From Vibrio pomeroyi (GTDB lineage: Bacteria; Pseudomonadota; Gammaproteobacteria; Enterobacterales; Vibrionaceae): a DNA stretch of 64,000 bases. The position numbers were made by a program, and so were the translations under genes. Where the stretch lies: the NCBI RefSeq assembly GCF_024347595.1, contig NZ_AP025507.1, forward strand, positions 682,001-746,000, given 5' to 3'. Position 1 is the first letter of the stretch. Every line of letters starts with the position of its first letter. A model generated the notes under the pieces. The model saw nothing but the letters and a program-made list of their open reading frames with translations, did not search any database and was not told the DNA's origin. Shown here one piece after another: positions 27,078 through 36,435 of this stretch.

Positions 27078-27184
27078 CAGAATAGGCGTTAGGTAATTGG
27101 CATTAAAAAAGGGGGCATCCCCAAGCTGTATTAACGACAATGTCACTAAACTAATCGGTTAAATATCAATAAAGTAGACGGATA

Positions 27185-27216
27185 AAAGCCGGGCATCAGT
27201 GTCTGGCTTTGTTTTT
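27185..27216 (+). terminator. Probable terminator after the collagenase gene
   Basis: AAAGCC (27185-27190) pairs with GGCTTT (27205-27210), extended inward by GGGCA/TGTCT with G-T pairs around a TCAG loop, and followed by GTTTTT. Confidence 0.7.
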
Positions 27217-27352
27217 CTGACAATCTTCTGTGTTTATAGAGTAGTTACACCATAATCTCTGATGAAGTGATGACATTCGAGGTTTATGCTTGTCTGCATA
27301 TGAAACATCATTGCGAGTAACCTCTCGCGAGTGATAGAGGTAGAGATAAATT

Positions 27353-27727
27353 ATGAAGAAAGTACTATTGGTAACCATATTTAGTGTCGCTGCGTTAGCA
27401 GGGTGCAGTCAGAAATCTGAGGTTCCAGAACAAGCACAAGAGACTGCAAATCCAATCTGTAGCACTAAGAACCTGACAGGTGGTTGGTCACAAAGTGATA
27501 TTACCCCAGAAGCCAAGCAAGCTTTAGATGTGGTTCTTGGACAAATGAATACCTCAGCAAAGCTTGAAAGAATCTTGAGCGTTCGCACTCAGGTTGTCGC
27601 GGGTTTGAACTACGCGATCGAGTTTGAAATGGATAATGGTCAGGTGTGGAATACTGTTGTTTATCGTTCACTTCAAGGTGATATCGAAATGATGCAGGCT
27701 GCACAGCAAGGTCGTTTGTGCCAATAA
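27353..27727 (+). CDS. Lipoprotein with a cystatin-like motif
   Basis: A 124-residue protein with a lipoprotein signal (LAALAGC-type lipobox; Cys18 is the lipidated residue). The mature domain has an N-terminal GGWS, a helix (PEAKQALDVVLGQMN) and the strand-loop RTQVVAGLNYAIEFEM. QVVAGxNY is the papain-inhibitory loop motif of cystatins, and helix-then-strand order with two late Cys-adjacent segments fits a cystatin fold. It could be a periplasmic inhibitor of cysteine peptidases or merely share the fold. GAGG lies before the ATG. It follows the collagenase gene but is separated from it by a terminator. Confidence 0.65.
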   Translation: MKKVLLVTIFSVAALAGCSQKSEVPEQAQETANPICSTKNLTGGWSQSDITPEAKQALDVVLGQMNTSAKLERILSVRTQVVAGLNYAIEFEMDNGQVWNTVVYRSLQGDIEMMQAAQQGRLCQ

Positions 27728-27783
27728 GCAAGTTGATTAGAGAGTTGAGTCAGATTACTGACTAGGCTCGATGAACGAATAAG

Positions 27784-27813
27784 AAAAATGGCTCCCAATT
27801 GGGAGCCATTTTT
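27784..27813. terminator. Bidirectional terminator after the cystatin-like gene
   Basis: Perfect 13-bp arms (AAAAATGGCTCCC / GGGAGCCATTTTT) around AATT. T runs on both strands allow use by the convergent gene at 27890 as well. Confidence 0.93.
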
Positions 27814-27889
27814 GATTCTAATAAGGTCGGTTTATTACTTCCAGAGAAGGTCGTTTTTAATCCGTTTGCTTTGGTTACGAAAGGGCTCG

Positions 27890-28480
27890 TTAAGAAAGCG
27901 CGGGTTCAGAAAGGCTTAGCTCAGACAGCTCTTGTACACAAGCTCGGCTGATGTCTTCATCAATGTAAGCCATCCCCAGCTTGTTCAAGTAATCCATACG
28001 ATCAGCAGTGCGAAGTTCAATGTCTGGGCCTGCGATGTTGTTTTCTTGATAAACCTTAGCCATATGAGCCATGAATTGCTCGCCCACACTCATCATTAAC
28101 AGGCTCATCGCACCCACGTCCGGCCTTACTTTTGCACGCTGCTTTTCAGACAGGTTTACCGCTAACACGATAGGTTGTTCTTCTCCTTCGAAACGAACAC
28201 TGCGCTCACGAACGGTTTGTTGTGCCCAGTAATACGCAAGTTCTTTACTCTGAGTTAGGAACACAGGTTCAACCGACTCGGTGTAGGTATTGCCGATCGT
28301 TGCCATGGTTTTTGAAGCGGCTTCATTGAGTGCTTTGTCTCCAGAACGTTTCAGGCCTTGGCCTTTAATTGAAGCAAGCAAGGCTGAAGACGTGCCGTGA
28401 TACCAAGTATCACCCGTTGCGAAACCATTTTCTGATAGCAGCGTTTTTGCATCTTGTAGGTGTTTAGGTATTGAAGTCAT
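27890..28480 (-). CDS. Unknown protein with an ADP-ribosyltransferase-like N-terminal half
   Basis: A 196-residue cytoplasmic protein. Near residue 22 it reads TWYHGTSSALLASIKGQGLK, then VFLTQSKELAYYWAQQ near residue 72. This is the H-G-T-S strand, helix ending in GL, and (F/Y)-x-T/S-x-x-x-x-A-Y-x-W-A pattern common to ART-fold proteins (Tpt1/KptA, PARP-like and related). A possible third acidic residue is in PDIELRT. GAGAG five bases upstream supports the ATG at 28480 over the TTG four codons earlier. It is downstream of isocitrate lyase on the same strand, separated by strong hairpins, so it may be transcribed alone. Function unknown; the ART assignment is tentative. Confidence 0.5.
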   Translation of the reverse strand: MTSIPKHLQDAKTLLSENGFATGDTWYHGTSSALLASIKGQGLKRSGDKALNEAASKTMATIGNTYTESVEPVFLTQSKELAYYWAQQTVRERSVRFEGEEQPIVLAVNLSEKQRAKVRPDVGAMSLLMMSVGEQFMAHMAKVYQENNIAGPDIELRTADRMDYLNKLGMAYIDEDISRACVQELSELSLSEPALS

Positions 28481-28592
28481 AGGCACTCTCAATCAAAAGA
28501 AATATCAACAAACAGGAATCTTAACAACATGAATACAGTTAGCTTAAACAGATGTTGCTTAGCTGACCGTGGTGTAGAACACAATTCTTAGA

Positions 28593-28631
28593 CTTTGAGA
28601 TAAAGCCGGCAGTACAAGCTTTATCTCAAAG
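28593..28631. repeat. Perfect 13-bp inverted repeat
   Basis: CTTTGAGATAAAG (28593-28605) and CTTTATCTCAAAG (28619-28631) are exact reverse complements around a 13-base loop. It lies between aceA and the next minus-strand gene and shares four bases with the hairpin at 28628-28680, so only one of the two can fully form in an RNA. Confidence 0.75.
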
Positions 28632-28680
28632 CCTTCCCCCGGATCTTACCGAAGTAAGAGAGAAGGGCGGGGGAGGCTTT
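28628..28680 (-). terminator. GC-rich hairpin downstream of aceA
   Basis: Arms AAAGCC-T-TCCCCCG (28628-28641) and CGGGGGAGGCTTT (28668-28680) pair over 13 bases with one bulged T. The stem lies 22 bases past the aceA stop codon. The T run is short, so it may act as a terminator or an RNA 3'-end stabiliser. Confidence 0.6.
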
Positions 28681-28701
28681 AGTTCTAGTGATTAATCAAG
28701 A

Positions 28702-30300
28702 TTAATCAAATTGGTTAGACGTATTCGCTTCGCCCGCTGCTTTCAGTGCATTCTCACCAGCGAAGTACTCTTTGTGGTCATCACCGATGTCTGAACCAGA
28801 CATGTTTTGGTGTTTAACACATGCGATGCCTTGGCGGATCTCTTTACGTTGAACATTTGCAACGTAACCCAACATGCCTTGGTCGCCGAAGTACTCTTTC
28901 GCAAGGTTGTCGGTAGACAGCGCTGCAGTGTGGTAAGTCGGTAGCGTAATCAAGTGGTGGAAGATACCTGCTTCACGAGATGCGTCCGCTTGGAATGTAC
29001 GAATCTTCTCGTCAGCACTTGCAGACAGTTCAGTTTCGTCGTATTCCGCGCTCATTAGGTTTGCACGGTCGTATGCAGATACATCTTTACCTTCAGCAAC
29101 CAATGCATCGTAAGCTTGCTGACGGAAGTTTAGCGTCCAGTTGAATGATGGAGAGTTGTTGTAAACCAGTTTCGCGTTAGGGTGAACTTCACGAACGCCG
29201 TCCATCATCTCTTTGATTTGACCGATGTGTGGCTTCTCAGTCTCAATCCAAAGTAGGTCAGCACCTGCGTTGATTGCTTCAATACAGTCGAATACACAAC
29301 GGTCTTCACCAGTACCTTGGCGGAATTGGTATAAGCCTGAAGGCAGACGCTTAGGTCGAACTAGCTTGCCGTCACGGTTAAAGCAAACGTCGCCTTCTGC
29401 CATATCTGCAACATCGATCTCTTCAACATCTAGGTATGAATTGTAGATATCACCTTGGTCGCCCGGCTCTTTCACTACTGCGATTTCTTTTGTTAGACCA
29501 GCACCTTGAGAATCGGTACGAGCAACAATAACGCCGTTGTCGATGCCTAGTTCAAGGAAAGCGTAACGAAGTGCGCGAAGTTTTGCGTGGAAGTCAGCGT
29601 GTGGAACCGTTACTTTACCGTCTTGGTGACCACATTGCTTCTCATCGGCAACTTGGTTTTCAATCTGTAGACAACATGCGCCCGCTTCAATCATCTGCTT
29701 AGCCATTAGGTAAGTCGCTTCTGCGTTACCGAAACCTGCATCGATATCCGCAATGATTGGCACCACGTGTGTTACGTGATTGTCGATTTTGTCTTGGATA
29801 AGGTCTTGTTGGTTAACGTCGCCCGCTTCACGTGCAGCGTCTAGCTCACGGAATAAACCACCCAGTTCACGTGCATCAGCTTGGCGCAGGAATGTGTATA
29901 GTTCTTCTACTAGGCCAGCAACCGATGTTTTCTCATGCATTGATTGGTCTGGAAGTGGACCAAAATCTGAGCGAAGTGCAGCAACCATCCAACCTGAAAG
30001 GTATAGGTAGCGGCGATCTGTCTTGCCATCAAAGTGCTTCTTAATAGAAATCAGCTTTTGTTGACCGATAAAACCATGCCAGCAACCTAAAGACTGAGTG
30101 TATTGAGAGCTGTCTTTATCGTAAGCCTCCATATCCGCACGCATGATATCTGCCGTGTATTGCGCGATATCTAGACCTGTTTTGAATTTGTTTTGAGCTC
30201 GCATACGAGCAGCAGATTCAGCATTGATTGCATCCCATGGAGCACCTGCAGCGCTTTTTGCAACTTCTATCATTTCGATATCTTGTGTAATTTGCGACAT
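28702..30300 (-). CDS. aceA: Isocitrate lyase (long form)
   Basis: A 532-residue enzyme cleaving isocitrate to succinate and glyoxylate, the first step of the glyoxylate shunt. The catalytic signature is K221-Q-C-G-H225 (family consensus KKCGH), preceded by the Mg-binding PIIADIDAGFGNAEATY. Length and the Q in the signature match the long Pseudomonas-type isocitrate lyase rather than the 434-residue E. coli enzyme. It is divergent from a LysR gene at 30431 and 1.2 kb from malate synthase G, so the complete shunt is encoded here. Confidence 0.95.
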   Translation of the reverse strand: MSQITQDIEMIEVAKSAAGAPWDAINAESAARMRAQNKFKTGLDIAQYTADIMRADMEAYDKDSSQYTQSLGCWHGFIGQQKLISIKKHFDGKTDRRYLYLSGWMVAALRSDFGPLPDQSMHEKTSVAGLVEELYTFLRQADARELGGLFRELDAAREAGDVNQQDLIQDKIDNHVTHVVPIIADIDAGFGNAEATYLMAKQMIEAGACCLQIENQVADEKQCGHQDGKVTVPHADFHAKLRALRYAFLELGIDNGVIVARTDSQGAGLTKEIAVVKEPGDQGDIYNSYLDVEEIDVADMAEGDVCFNRDGKLVRPKRLPSGLYQFRQGTGEDRCVFDCIEAINAGADLLWIETEKPHIGQIKEMMDGVREVHPNAKLVYNNSPSFNWTLNFRQQAYDALVAEGKDVSAYDRANLMSAEYDETELSASADEKIRTFQADASREAGIFHHLITLPTYHTAALSTDNLAKEYFGDQGMLGYVANVQRKEIRQGIACVKHQNMSGSDIGDDHKEYFAGENALKAAGEANTSNQFD

Positions 30301-30430
30301 AACTATTCCTTAGTTTCACGTGGGGTATGGTTGCCAAATTGGCTTGGATTAAAACTTTGCTATGGACAAAGAATAACCACGCATGTGATAATTTTGTTAA
30401 TTTATAGTTATTATATTCGGTATTTTTCTT

Positions 30431-31384
30431 ATGAATATTGCTCGTATAGACCTTAATTTGCTTGTGTATTTAGACATGTTGCTACGTGAAAGAAACGTTA
30501 CACGAGCGGCAAATCAATTAGGAATAACTCAACCAGCCATGAGTAATGGACTGCGCCGACTGCGCGATCTGTTTGAAGATCCACTATTGGTGAGAACCAG
30601 TGAAGGGATGGTGCCGACCGAGCGCGCGCAAAAGTTGCAGCCGTTGATTCGTAACATTTTGGCGAATGTAGAAAAGACACTACAACCGACCACAGAGTTT
30701 AATGCAGAAGACAGTGAACGCGTGTTTCGTATCATGGCGAGTGACTATGCAGAGTCGACCATTATTCAGCCGCTATTGAAAAAACTGAGCGAGATAGCGC
30801 CGAAAATACGACTGGATATAATGACGCCAAGTGATGTGAGCTATCAGGATGTTGAGCAAGGCACAGTGGATATTATCATCAACCGTTTTGATGACATTCC
30901 ACAGTCCTTTCACCAGATGAGCCTTTGGCATGACGGGTTTTCTTGCCTATTCAGCTGTGATAATCCAATAGCCGATAACTTTGATATTTTGTCCTATTTA
31001 AAGGCGCAACATATCTGGGTAAGTAAGACGGGCATGGGGACCGGAGTCGGGATCAACCCAAGTGAAGCGCAAAAGCTCGGTTGGATAGATGAAGCATTAA
31101 TGCGCATTGGTAAAACCCGCAACATCACGGTGTTTACCCGACATTACCTGTCTGCGATTCTCTTCGCTCAACAGAAAAACCTTATCCTTACTATTCCAAC
31201 CAAAGCCGCGCAGTTGCAGCGCAACAACCCGAATTTGTTAATCAAACCAGCTCCATTTGCGATTGAACCTTTTGAGGTGAAGATGGCGTGGAGCCCATTG
31301 TTACAAACCAATCCAGACCACCAGTGGATGCGTCGCTTGATCAAAAGTGTCGCCAATGAAATCGAAAGTGGTGTGACGGGATAA
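30431..31384 (+). CDS. LysR-family regulator between aceA and malate synthase G
   Basis: A 317-residue protein with the LysR helix-turn-helix (MNIARIDLNLLVYL, then RNVTRAANQLGITQPAMSNG, LRRLRDLFEDPLLVRTSEGM) and a NodD/LeuO-like effector domain (FRIMASDYAESTII, DIIINRFDDIPQSF). It lies between the divergent aceA and the co-directional malate synthase G gene, so it probably controls the glyoxylate shunt in response to a C2-derived metabolite. No clear palindrome was found in the 130-bp aceA/lysR gap. Confidence 0.86.
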   Translation: MNIARIDLNLLVYLDMLLRERNVTRAANQLGITQPAMSNGLRRLRDLFEDPLLVRTSEGMVPTERAQKLQPLIRNILANVEKTLQPTTEFNAEDSERVFRIMASDYAESTIIQPLLKKLSEIAPKIRLDIMTPSDVSYQDVEQGTVDIIINRFDDIPQSFHQMSLWHDGFSCLFSCDNPIADNFDILSYLKAQHIWVSKTGMGTGVGINPSEAQKLGWIDEALMRIGKTRNITVFTRHYLSAILFAQQKNLILTIPTKAAQLQRNNPNLLIKPAPFAIEPFEVKMAWSPLLQTNPDHQWMRRLIKSVANEIESGVTG

Positions 31385-31501
31385 CACAGTTTTTGTGGTA
31401 TTTCTTTTGTGAATATCCAATATAAATGGCATAAATTAGCTAAATTTTCGTCAGTTACGTAAATTTATTTAGTAGTCAGCGGTTAATTTGAGAGAGATTT
31501 T

Positions 31502-33688
31502 ATGAGCAGTCGTATTCAACAGGGAAGCTTGAGCATTGATAGCACCCTCTACCAATTAATTAATGAGCAAGTCATTCCTGGAACAGGCATTGTCGCAGAG
31601 GACTTTTGGCAATCTTTCGCCGCCATCCTTAAAGATCTGGCACCAAAGAATCGTGCTTTGCTTATCAAGCGTGAAGATCTTCAACATCAAATCGATGTGT
31701 GGCACCAAGAGCGTGCTGGTCAAACACTGGATGCAGCAGAGTATAAGCAGTTCCTACAGCAGATTGGCTACCTAGTACCTGAAGGCGAAGACTTTCAAGT
31801 TACCACCGCGAGCGTAGAGCCTGAAATCGCAACACAAGCTGGGCCGCAGCTTGTGGTGCCTATCATGAACGCGCGATTTGCACTTAACGCAGCAAACGCG
31901 CGCTGGGGCAGTTTATACGATGCGCTCTACGGCACTGATGTGATTAGTGAAAGCGACGGTGCCGAGAAAGGTGGAAGCTTTAACCCTGTTCGTGGCGCTA
32001 AAGTAGTGAGCTATGCTCGCGGTTTCCTTGACGACGCCGCACCGCTGAATGGTGTTTCTCATAAAGACGTGACGAAATACAGCATCAGTAATGTGAGTAT
32101 TGGCAACACGCTGACAGCAACGCTAGATAATGGCGAAGAAGTCACTCTCATTGATCGCAACCAGTTTATTGGTTACCAAGGAGACGCAAGCGCGCCTTCT
32201 TGTATCCTGCTTAAACACAACAATCTCCATATCGAAATTCAAATCGACCCGAGCGCGCCAATTGGTAGCGTCGATGTGGCGGGTATTAAAGATGTATTGG
32301 TGGAATCGGCACTGACCACGATTATGGATTGCGAAGATTCTGTAGCCGCCGTTGATGGTGAAGACAAAGCATTGGCTTACCGCAACTGGTTAGGCTTAAT
32401 GAAGGGTGACCTGCAAGAGTCGCTAGAGAAAAACGGCAAGACCATTGTTCGTAACCTGAATCCAGACCGTCAATACACCAGTGTGACGGGTGGTGAAATT
32501 TCCCTTAAAGGTCGCAGCATGTTGTTCATACGCAACGTGGGCCACCTAATGACTAACCCTGCGATTATTGATGCCGAAGGTAATGAAGTGCCTGAAGGTA
32601 TCATGGATGGCATGGTGACATCGCTGATCGCGATGCACGATTTAAAGGGCAATAGCCCTTACCAAAACTCGACCGCAAGTAGCATCAATATTGTAAAACC
32701 TAAGATGCATGGCCCTGAAGAAGTGGCTTTTACCAATGAGTTGTTTGGTCGCATTGAGGATGCACTAGGTTTAGACCGCTTCACAATCAAAGTCGGTATT
32801 ATGGACGAAGAGCGTCGTACCTCTGTGAACTTGAAAGAGTGTATTCGCGCAGCCAAAGATCGTGTTGTGTTTATCAACACAGGTTTCCTAGACCGAACGG
32901 GAGATGAGATCCACACCAGTATGGAAGCGGGTCCTTTTGCTCCTAAAACACAGCTTAAAACCATGACATGGATTGGCGCATACGAAGATCAAAACGTTGA
33001 TCTTGGCTTAGCTTGTGGCCTGCAAGGTAAAGCCCAGATTGGTAAAGGTATGTGGCCAGAGCCAGATAACATGGCCAAGATGATGGACGCGAAAATTGGA
33101 CACCCACAAGCGGGTGCCAATACCGCTTGGGTTCCTTCTCCAACTGCGGCGACTCTGCATGCCTTGCACTATCACAAGGTGAGTGTTCCTAGCCGTCAGA
33201 AAGAGCTTCGTGAGCGTGTGAGAGCAAATGTTGACGATATTCTTACTATCCCACTGTTAGGCAATCAAAAGCTGACAGCTCAAGATATCCAAAATGAACT
33301 GGACAACAATACACAAGGCATTCTTGGTTACGTAGTTCGTTGGATTGACCAAGGCGTAGGTTGTTCGAAAGTGCCTGATATTAACGATGTAGGACTAATG
33401 GAAGACCGTGCAACGCTGCGTATTTCAAGCCAACACATCGCTAACTGGTTACGTCACGGTATTTGCGAGGAAGCCCAGGTAATGAAAACCATGAAGCGCA
33501 TGGCAGCTGTGGTTGATGAGCAAAATGCTGGGGATCCAAGCTACCAAAACATGGCGCCTGATTTCGAAAACAGCATTGCCTTTTCAGCAGCGTGTCAGTT
33601 GGTATTTGAAGGCTGCGCTCAGCCGAGTGGTTATACTGAGCCAGTGTTACACGCGATGCGTCTAAAGCTGAAAGCGCAGAGTGCTTGA
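31502..33688 (+). CDS. glcB: Malate synthase G
   Basis: A 728-residue monomeric malate synthase joining acetyl-CoA and glyoxylate. Visible family segments are an N-terminal helical clasp, [40 protein letters not shown], the barrel residues in [41 protein letters not shown] and the C-terminal plug [19 protein letters not shown] with the catalytic Asp just before it (MED). Length matches GlcB (about 723). GAGAGA precedes the ATG. A separate 190-residue protein at 51048 resembles only its alpha/beta domain. Confidence 0.95.
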   Translation: MSSRIQQGSLSIDSTLYQLINEQVIPGTGIVAEDFWQSFAAILKDLAPKNRALLIKREDLQHQIDVWHQERAGQTLDAAEYKQFLQQIGYLVPEGEDFQVTTASVEPEIATQAGPQLVVPIMNARFALNAANARWGSLYDALYGTDVISESDGAEKGGSFNPVRGAKVVSYARGFLDDAAPLNGVSHKDVTKYSISNVSIGNTLTATLDNGEEVTLIDRNQFIGYQGDASAPSCILLKHNNLHIEIQIDPSAPIGSVDVAGIKDVLVESALTTIMDCEDSVAAVDGEDKALAYRNWLGLMKGDLQESLEKNGKTIVRNLNPDRQYTSVTGGEISLKGRSMLFIRNVGHLMTNPAIIDAEGNEVPEGIMDGMVTSLIAMHDLKGNSPYQNSTASSINIVKPKMHGPEEVAFTNELFGRIEDALGLDRFTIKVGIMDEERRTSVNLKECIRAAKDRVVFINTGFLDRTGDEIHTSMEAGPFAPKTQLKTMTWIGAYEDQNVDLGLACGLQGKAQIGKGMWPEPDNMAKMMDAKIGHPQAGANTAWVPSPTAATLHALHYHKVSVPSRQKELRERVRANVDDILTIPLLGNQKLTAQDIQNELDNNTQGILGYVVRWIDQGVGCSKVPDINDVGLMEDRATLRISSQHIANWLRHGICEEAQVMKTMKRMAAVVDEQNAGDPSYQNMAPDFENSIAFSAACQLVFEGCAQPSGYTEPVLHAMRLKLKAQSA

Positions 33689-33822
33689 GTCGGAAAGTGC
33701 TAAATCGCAGATAAGCGAAAGCACAAAAAGCCTAAATCACTGAAATAGCAAAGTGATCTAATAATAAAAACAGAGAAAGAAAAATACTAAAAAAAGAAAC
33801 CCCCTTTAACCGAGCCCAAGGT

Positions 33823-33850
33823 GCCGCGCTTTATAGCGCGGCTTTTTTTT
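33823..33850 (+). terminator. Rho-independent terminator after malate synthase G
   Basis: Perfect GCCGCGCT / AGCGCGGC stem, loop TTAT, then eight T residues. Confidence 0.93.
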
Positions 33851-33970
33851 AGCTGTTAGTTAGTGCGAGGGTCTGAGATTAGATGCGGAATCAGAGGTTA
33901 GAAATGAAAAGCAGTTATCTTATCTATCATCAAACCTAATTTTCGCCAAAACCTTAGTTCCGACCGAAGC

Positions 33971-35398
33971 TTAGTTGCCACCGAAGCATAGATACTTAAT
34001 ATCCATGTACTCATCGATGCCTTCTTTAGCGCCTTCACGGCCAATGCCTGACTGTTTAACCCCACCGAAAGGTGCAACCTCAGTTGAGATCATGCCGTCA
34101 TTAATACCAACCATACCGTATTCAAGGGCTTCTGCTACCTTCCACACTCGGTGGATATTCTGACTGTAGAAGTAAGACGCCAAACCATAAATGGTGTCGT
34201 TCGCCATTTCGATCAGCTCTTCATCGCTGTCGAACTTCATAACCGGAGCGACAGGGCCAAAGATCTCTTGTTGAACGATGTCCATATCGTGTTTCACATT
34301 TTTGAGAATGACAGGCTGGATGAACAAGCCCGCAAGCTCTTGAGTTGGGGTGACAGGTTGCGCGCCTTGTTCAATGGCGCGGTCAATTAAACCTTGAATG
34401 TTTTGTTTCGCTCTTTCACTGATCACAGGGCCAATGTTGACGCCTGCGTCTAAGCCGTTGCCAATTTTAAGTTGCTGAACCGCTTGGTCGAATTTAGCGA
34501 CAAACTCATCGTGTACTTTACTGTGAATATAGAATCGGTTAGCACAAACACAGGTTTGGCCTGCATTACGGAATTTCGAAGCCATCGCGCCTTGAACTGC
34601 AGCATCGATGTCCGCATCGTCAAACACGATAAACGGAGCATTACCACCAAGTTCCATTGAGGTGCGTTTGATGCCTTTTGCCGCTTGAGCCATCAAGATA
34701 CTTCCGACGCGAGTAGAACCAGTAAAAGAGATCTTCTTGATCAATGGATGTGATGTGAATAGCTCACCAATCTGTTCTGGGCTGTCACCCAATACCACTT
34801 GAAGCAGATCTTTAGGGATACCCGCTTGGTAAGCCAGCTCAACAACAGCAAACGCAGAAAGTGGCGTTTCGTCAGAAGGCTTCACAATAAAACTACAGCC
34901 AGCCGCTAGAGCAGGCGCAGCCTTACGAGTGATCATCGCAATCGGGAAGTTCCACGGTGTGATGGCACATGCGACGCCAATTGGCTGCTTGATTGTCACT
35001 AAACGCTTATCCCCGGCGGTACTTGGAATCGAGTCACCATAAGTGCGCTTGGCTTCTTCGGCGAACCATTCGATAAAGCTTGCACCATAAACCACTTCAC
35101 CTATAGCTTCTGCCAATGGCTTGCCTTGTTCTATCGTCATTAAGTGAGCAAGGTCATCCTTGTTTTCAAGGATCAGTTGATGCCAAGCCTTCAGTATCGC
35201 AGCGCGAGATTTAGCCGGAATTTTCGCCCACTCTTTCTGCGCAATATGAGCTCGCTCGATAGCACTGTCCAATTCTGCCTCAGATGAGATAGGCGCATGT
35301 CCAATAAGCTCACCCGTTGCTGGATTGGTCACGGCAACCGCGTTATTCGCTTCTGTCACCATAAAAGAGAGTAAGCGCTGGTTATTAATTTCTAGCAT
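33971..35398 (-). CDS. gabD: NAD(P)-dependent succinate-semialdehyde-type dehydrogenase
   Basis: A 475-residue aldehyde dehydrogenase close to GabD. It shows CAITPWNFPIAMITRKAAPA, the NAD(P) loop SFTGSTRVG, the general-base Glu in SMELGGNAPFIVFDDADID, and the nucleophile Cys in NAGQTCVCANRF; the adjacent second Cys is typical of GabD. The usual substrate is succinate semialdehyde. Its position at the edge of a taurine cluster makes sulfoacetaldehyde or another C2/C3 aldehyde a possible alternative, as in the SafD branch of this superfamily. It lies 94 bases downstream of the IclR gene on the same strand. Confidence 0.8.
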   Translation of the reverse strand: MLEINNQRLLSFMVTEANNAVAVTNPATGELIGHAPISSEAELDSAIERAHIAQKEWAKIPAKSRAAILKAWHQLILENKDDLAHLMTIEQGKPLAEAIGEVVYGASFIEWFAEEAKRTYGDSIPSTAGDKRLVTIKQPIGVACAITPWNFPIAMITRKAAPALAAGCSFIVKPSDETPLSAFAVVELAYQAGIPKDLLQVVLGDSPEQIGELFTSHPLIKKISFTGSTRVGSILMAQAAKGIKRTSMELGGNAPFIVFDDADIDAAVQGAMASKFRNAGQTCVCANRFYIHSKVHDEFVAKFDQAVQQLKIGNGLDAGVNIGPVISERAKQNIQGLIDRAIEQGAQPVTPTQELAGLFIQPVILKNVKHDMDIVQQEIFGPVAPVMKFDSDEELIEMANDTIYGLASYFYSQNIHRVWKVAEALEYGMVGINDGMISTEVAPFGGVKQSGIGREGAKEGIDEYMDIKYLCFGGN

Positions 35399-35492
35399 GT
35401 GATTCCTTCTTGATGATTACTTAACACGTGTTGGTGCTGTTATTGAGTTGATGTCTATGGCAGTGCTGATGATTCGCTTTAGCCTGCCAAGG

Positions 35493-36326
35493 TTATTCTT
35501 GCGCCCAGTTGTCTGCTTCTATCTTCGCTAGTGCTTTCGCGGCTTTTTGTAGAGCAGGTAGGAACTTGATCGCCTCGTCCGGCTTTACTCGAATCACAGG
35601 TGCTTGGATTGCTAAGCCGAGATTAGATTGGCCCGTTGGCGACGGAATGAGTACCGCAATACACACCAAACCCGGTAGAAATTCTTCGTCATCAATCGCA
35701 AAGCCTTGGATCTTCGCTTCTTCGATGTCTTGCTCTAACACTGAGTAGTCGGTGATGGTTTTGACTGTGTACTGAGTCAATGGCACGTTTTCGATCAGTC
35801 TTCTGCGCTGTGATTTCGACATGTGAGCCAAAAACAGTTTGCCTGTCGCTGAGCAGTGCACAGGAACGCGAGAGCCGGGTTGCAGGTGGAAGCGAAGTGG
35901 CGCTTCGGTTTCTGCGCGGTCAAGGTAGATGATCTCACCGCTCGATAGTGCGGTTAGGTTGCAGCTCTCGCCGACTTCTGCTCGAAGGTTTTCAAGAATC
36001 GTGCGTCTTGCGCTGTGCATGGTGCTGTTGAACAGTAGGTTTTCAGCCAGCTTTCTGAGTCGAATGCCAGAGCTGTAATGTTTTTCATCACCGTCTCTTT
36101 GAATGATGCCTGCGGATTCTAATTGTTGCAGCATACGGTGCAGAGTGGGTTTCGGTAGTCCTGTTTCTTCGACGAGCCCTTGAAGGGAAATAAACTCGTC
36201 TTTTTGCGCTATCACCTCTAATAGTGCAAAAAGTCGGAGAGTGGGCGTATCTCCTTGAACTTGTGGTGTTTCTGTTTGCATACAGTGATTCATCCTTGCG
36301 ATATGTCTATGTGTAAGAGTGTACAT
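35493..36326 (-). CDS. IclR-family regulator, candidate regulator of the taurine cluster
   Basis: An IclR protein of up to 277 residues: N-terminal winged helix (FALLEVIAQKDEFISLQGLV, then EETGLPKPTLHRMLQQLE) and C-terminal ligand-binding domain (GESCNLTALSSGEIIYLDRA, SRVPVHCSATGKLFLAHMSK, QGFAIDDEEFLPGLVCIAVL). The N-terminal start is uncertain: in-frame ATGs are at 36326, 36293 and 36281, with AAGGA near the last two. It is divergent from pta, and a motif in that gap (36402-36414) recurs ahead of xsc. Other bacteria often use the MocR-type TauR for taurine genes; none is visible here. Confidence 0.82.
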   Translation of the reverse strand: MYTLTHRHIARMNHCMQTETPQVQGDTPTLRLFALLEVIAQKDEFISLQGLVEETGLPKPTLHRMLQQLESAGIIQRDGDEKHYSSGIRLRKLAENLLFNSTMHSARRTILENLRAEVGESCNLTALSSGEIIYLDRAETEAPLRFHLQPGSRVPVHCSATGKLFLAHMSKSQRRRLIENVPLTQYTVKTITDYSVLEQDIEEAKIQGFAIDDEEFLPGLVCIAVLIPSPTGQSNLGLAIQAPVIRVKPDEAIKFLPALQKAAKALAKIEADNWAQE

Positions 36327-36401
36327 ACCAAATCAATATTCTTCAATTATCTGAATAAAATTTGACCTTTTTTATTATTTCAATAATATAAATGTAAATT
36401 A

Positions 36402-36414
36402 TGGAACAATTAAT
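36402..36414. promoter_or_regulatory. TGGAACAATTAAT motif upstream of pta
   Basis: TGGAACAATT followed by AT one base later is repeated, in reverse orientation, upstream of xsc (41290-41303, TGGAACAATTCATT on the minus strand). It lies 22 bases before the pta ATG in the iclR/pta divergent region. It is a candidate site for the IclR-type regulator. Confidence 0.45.
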
Positions 36415-36435
36415 CTCAATAAATGGAATTTTAAG

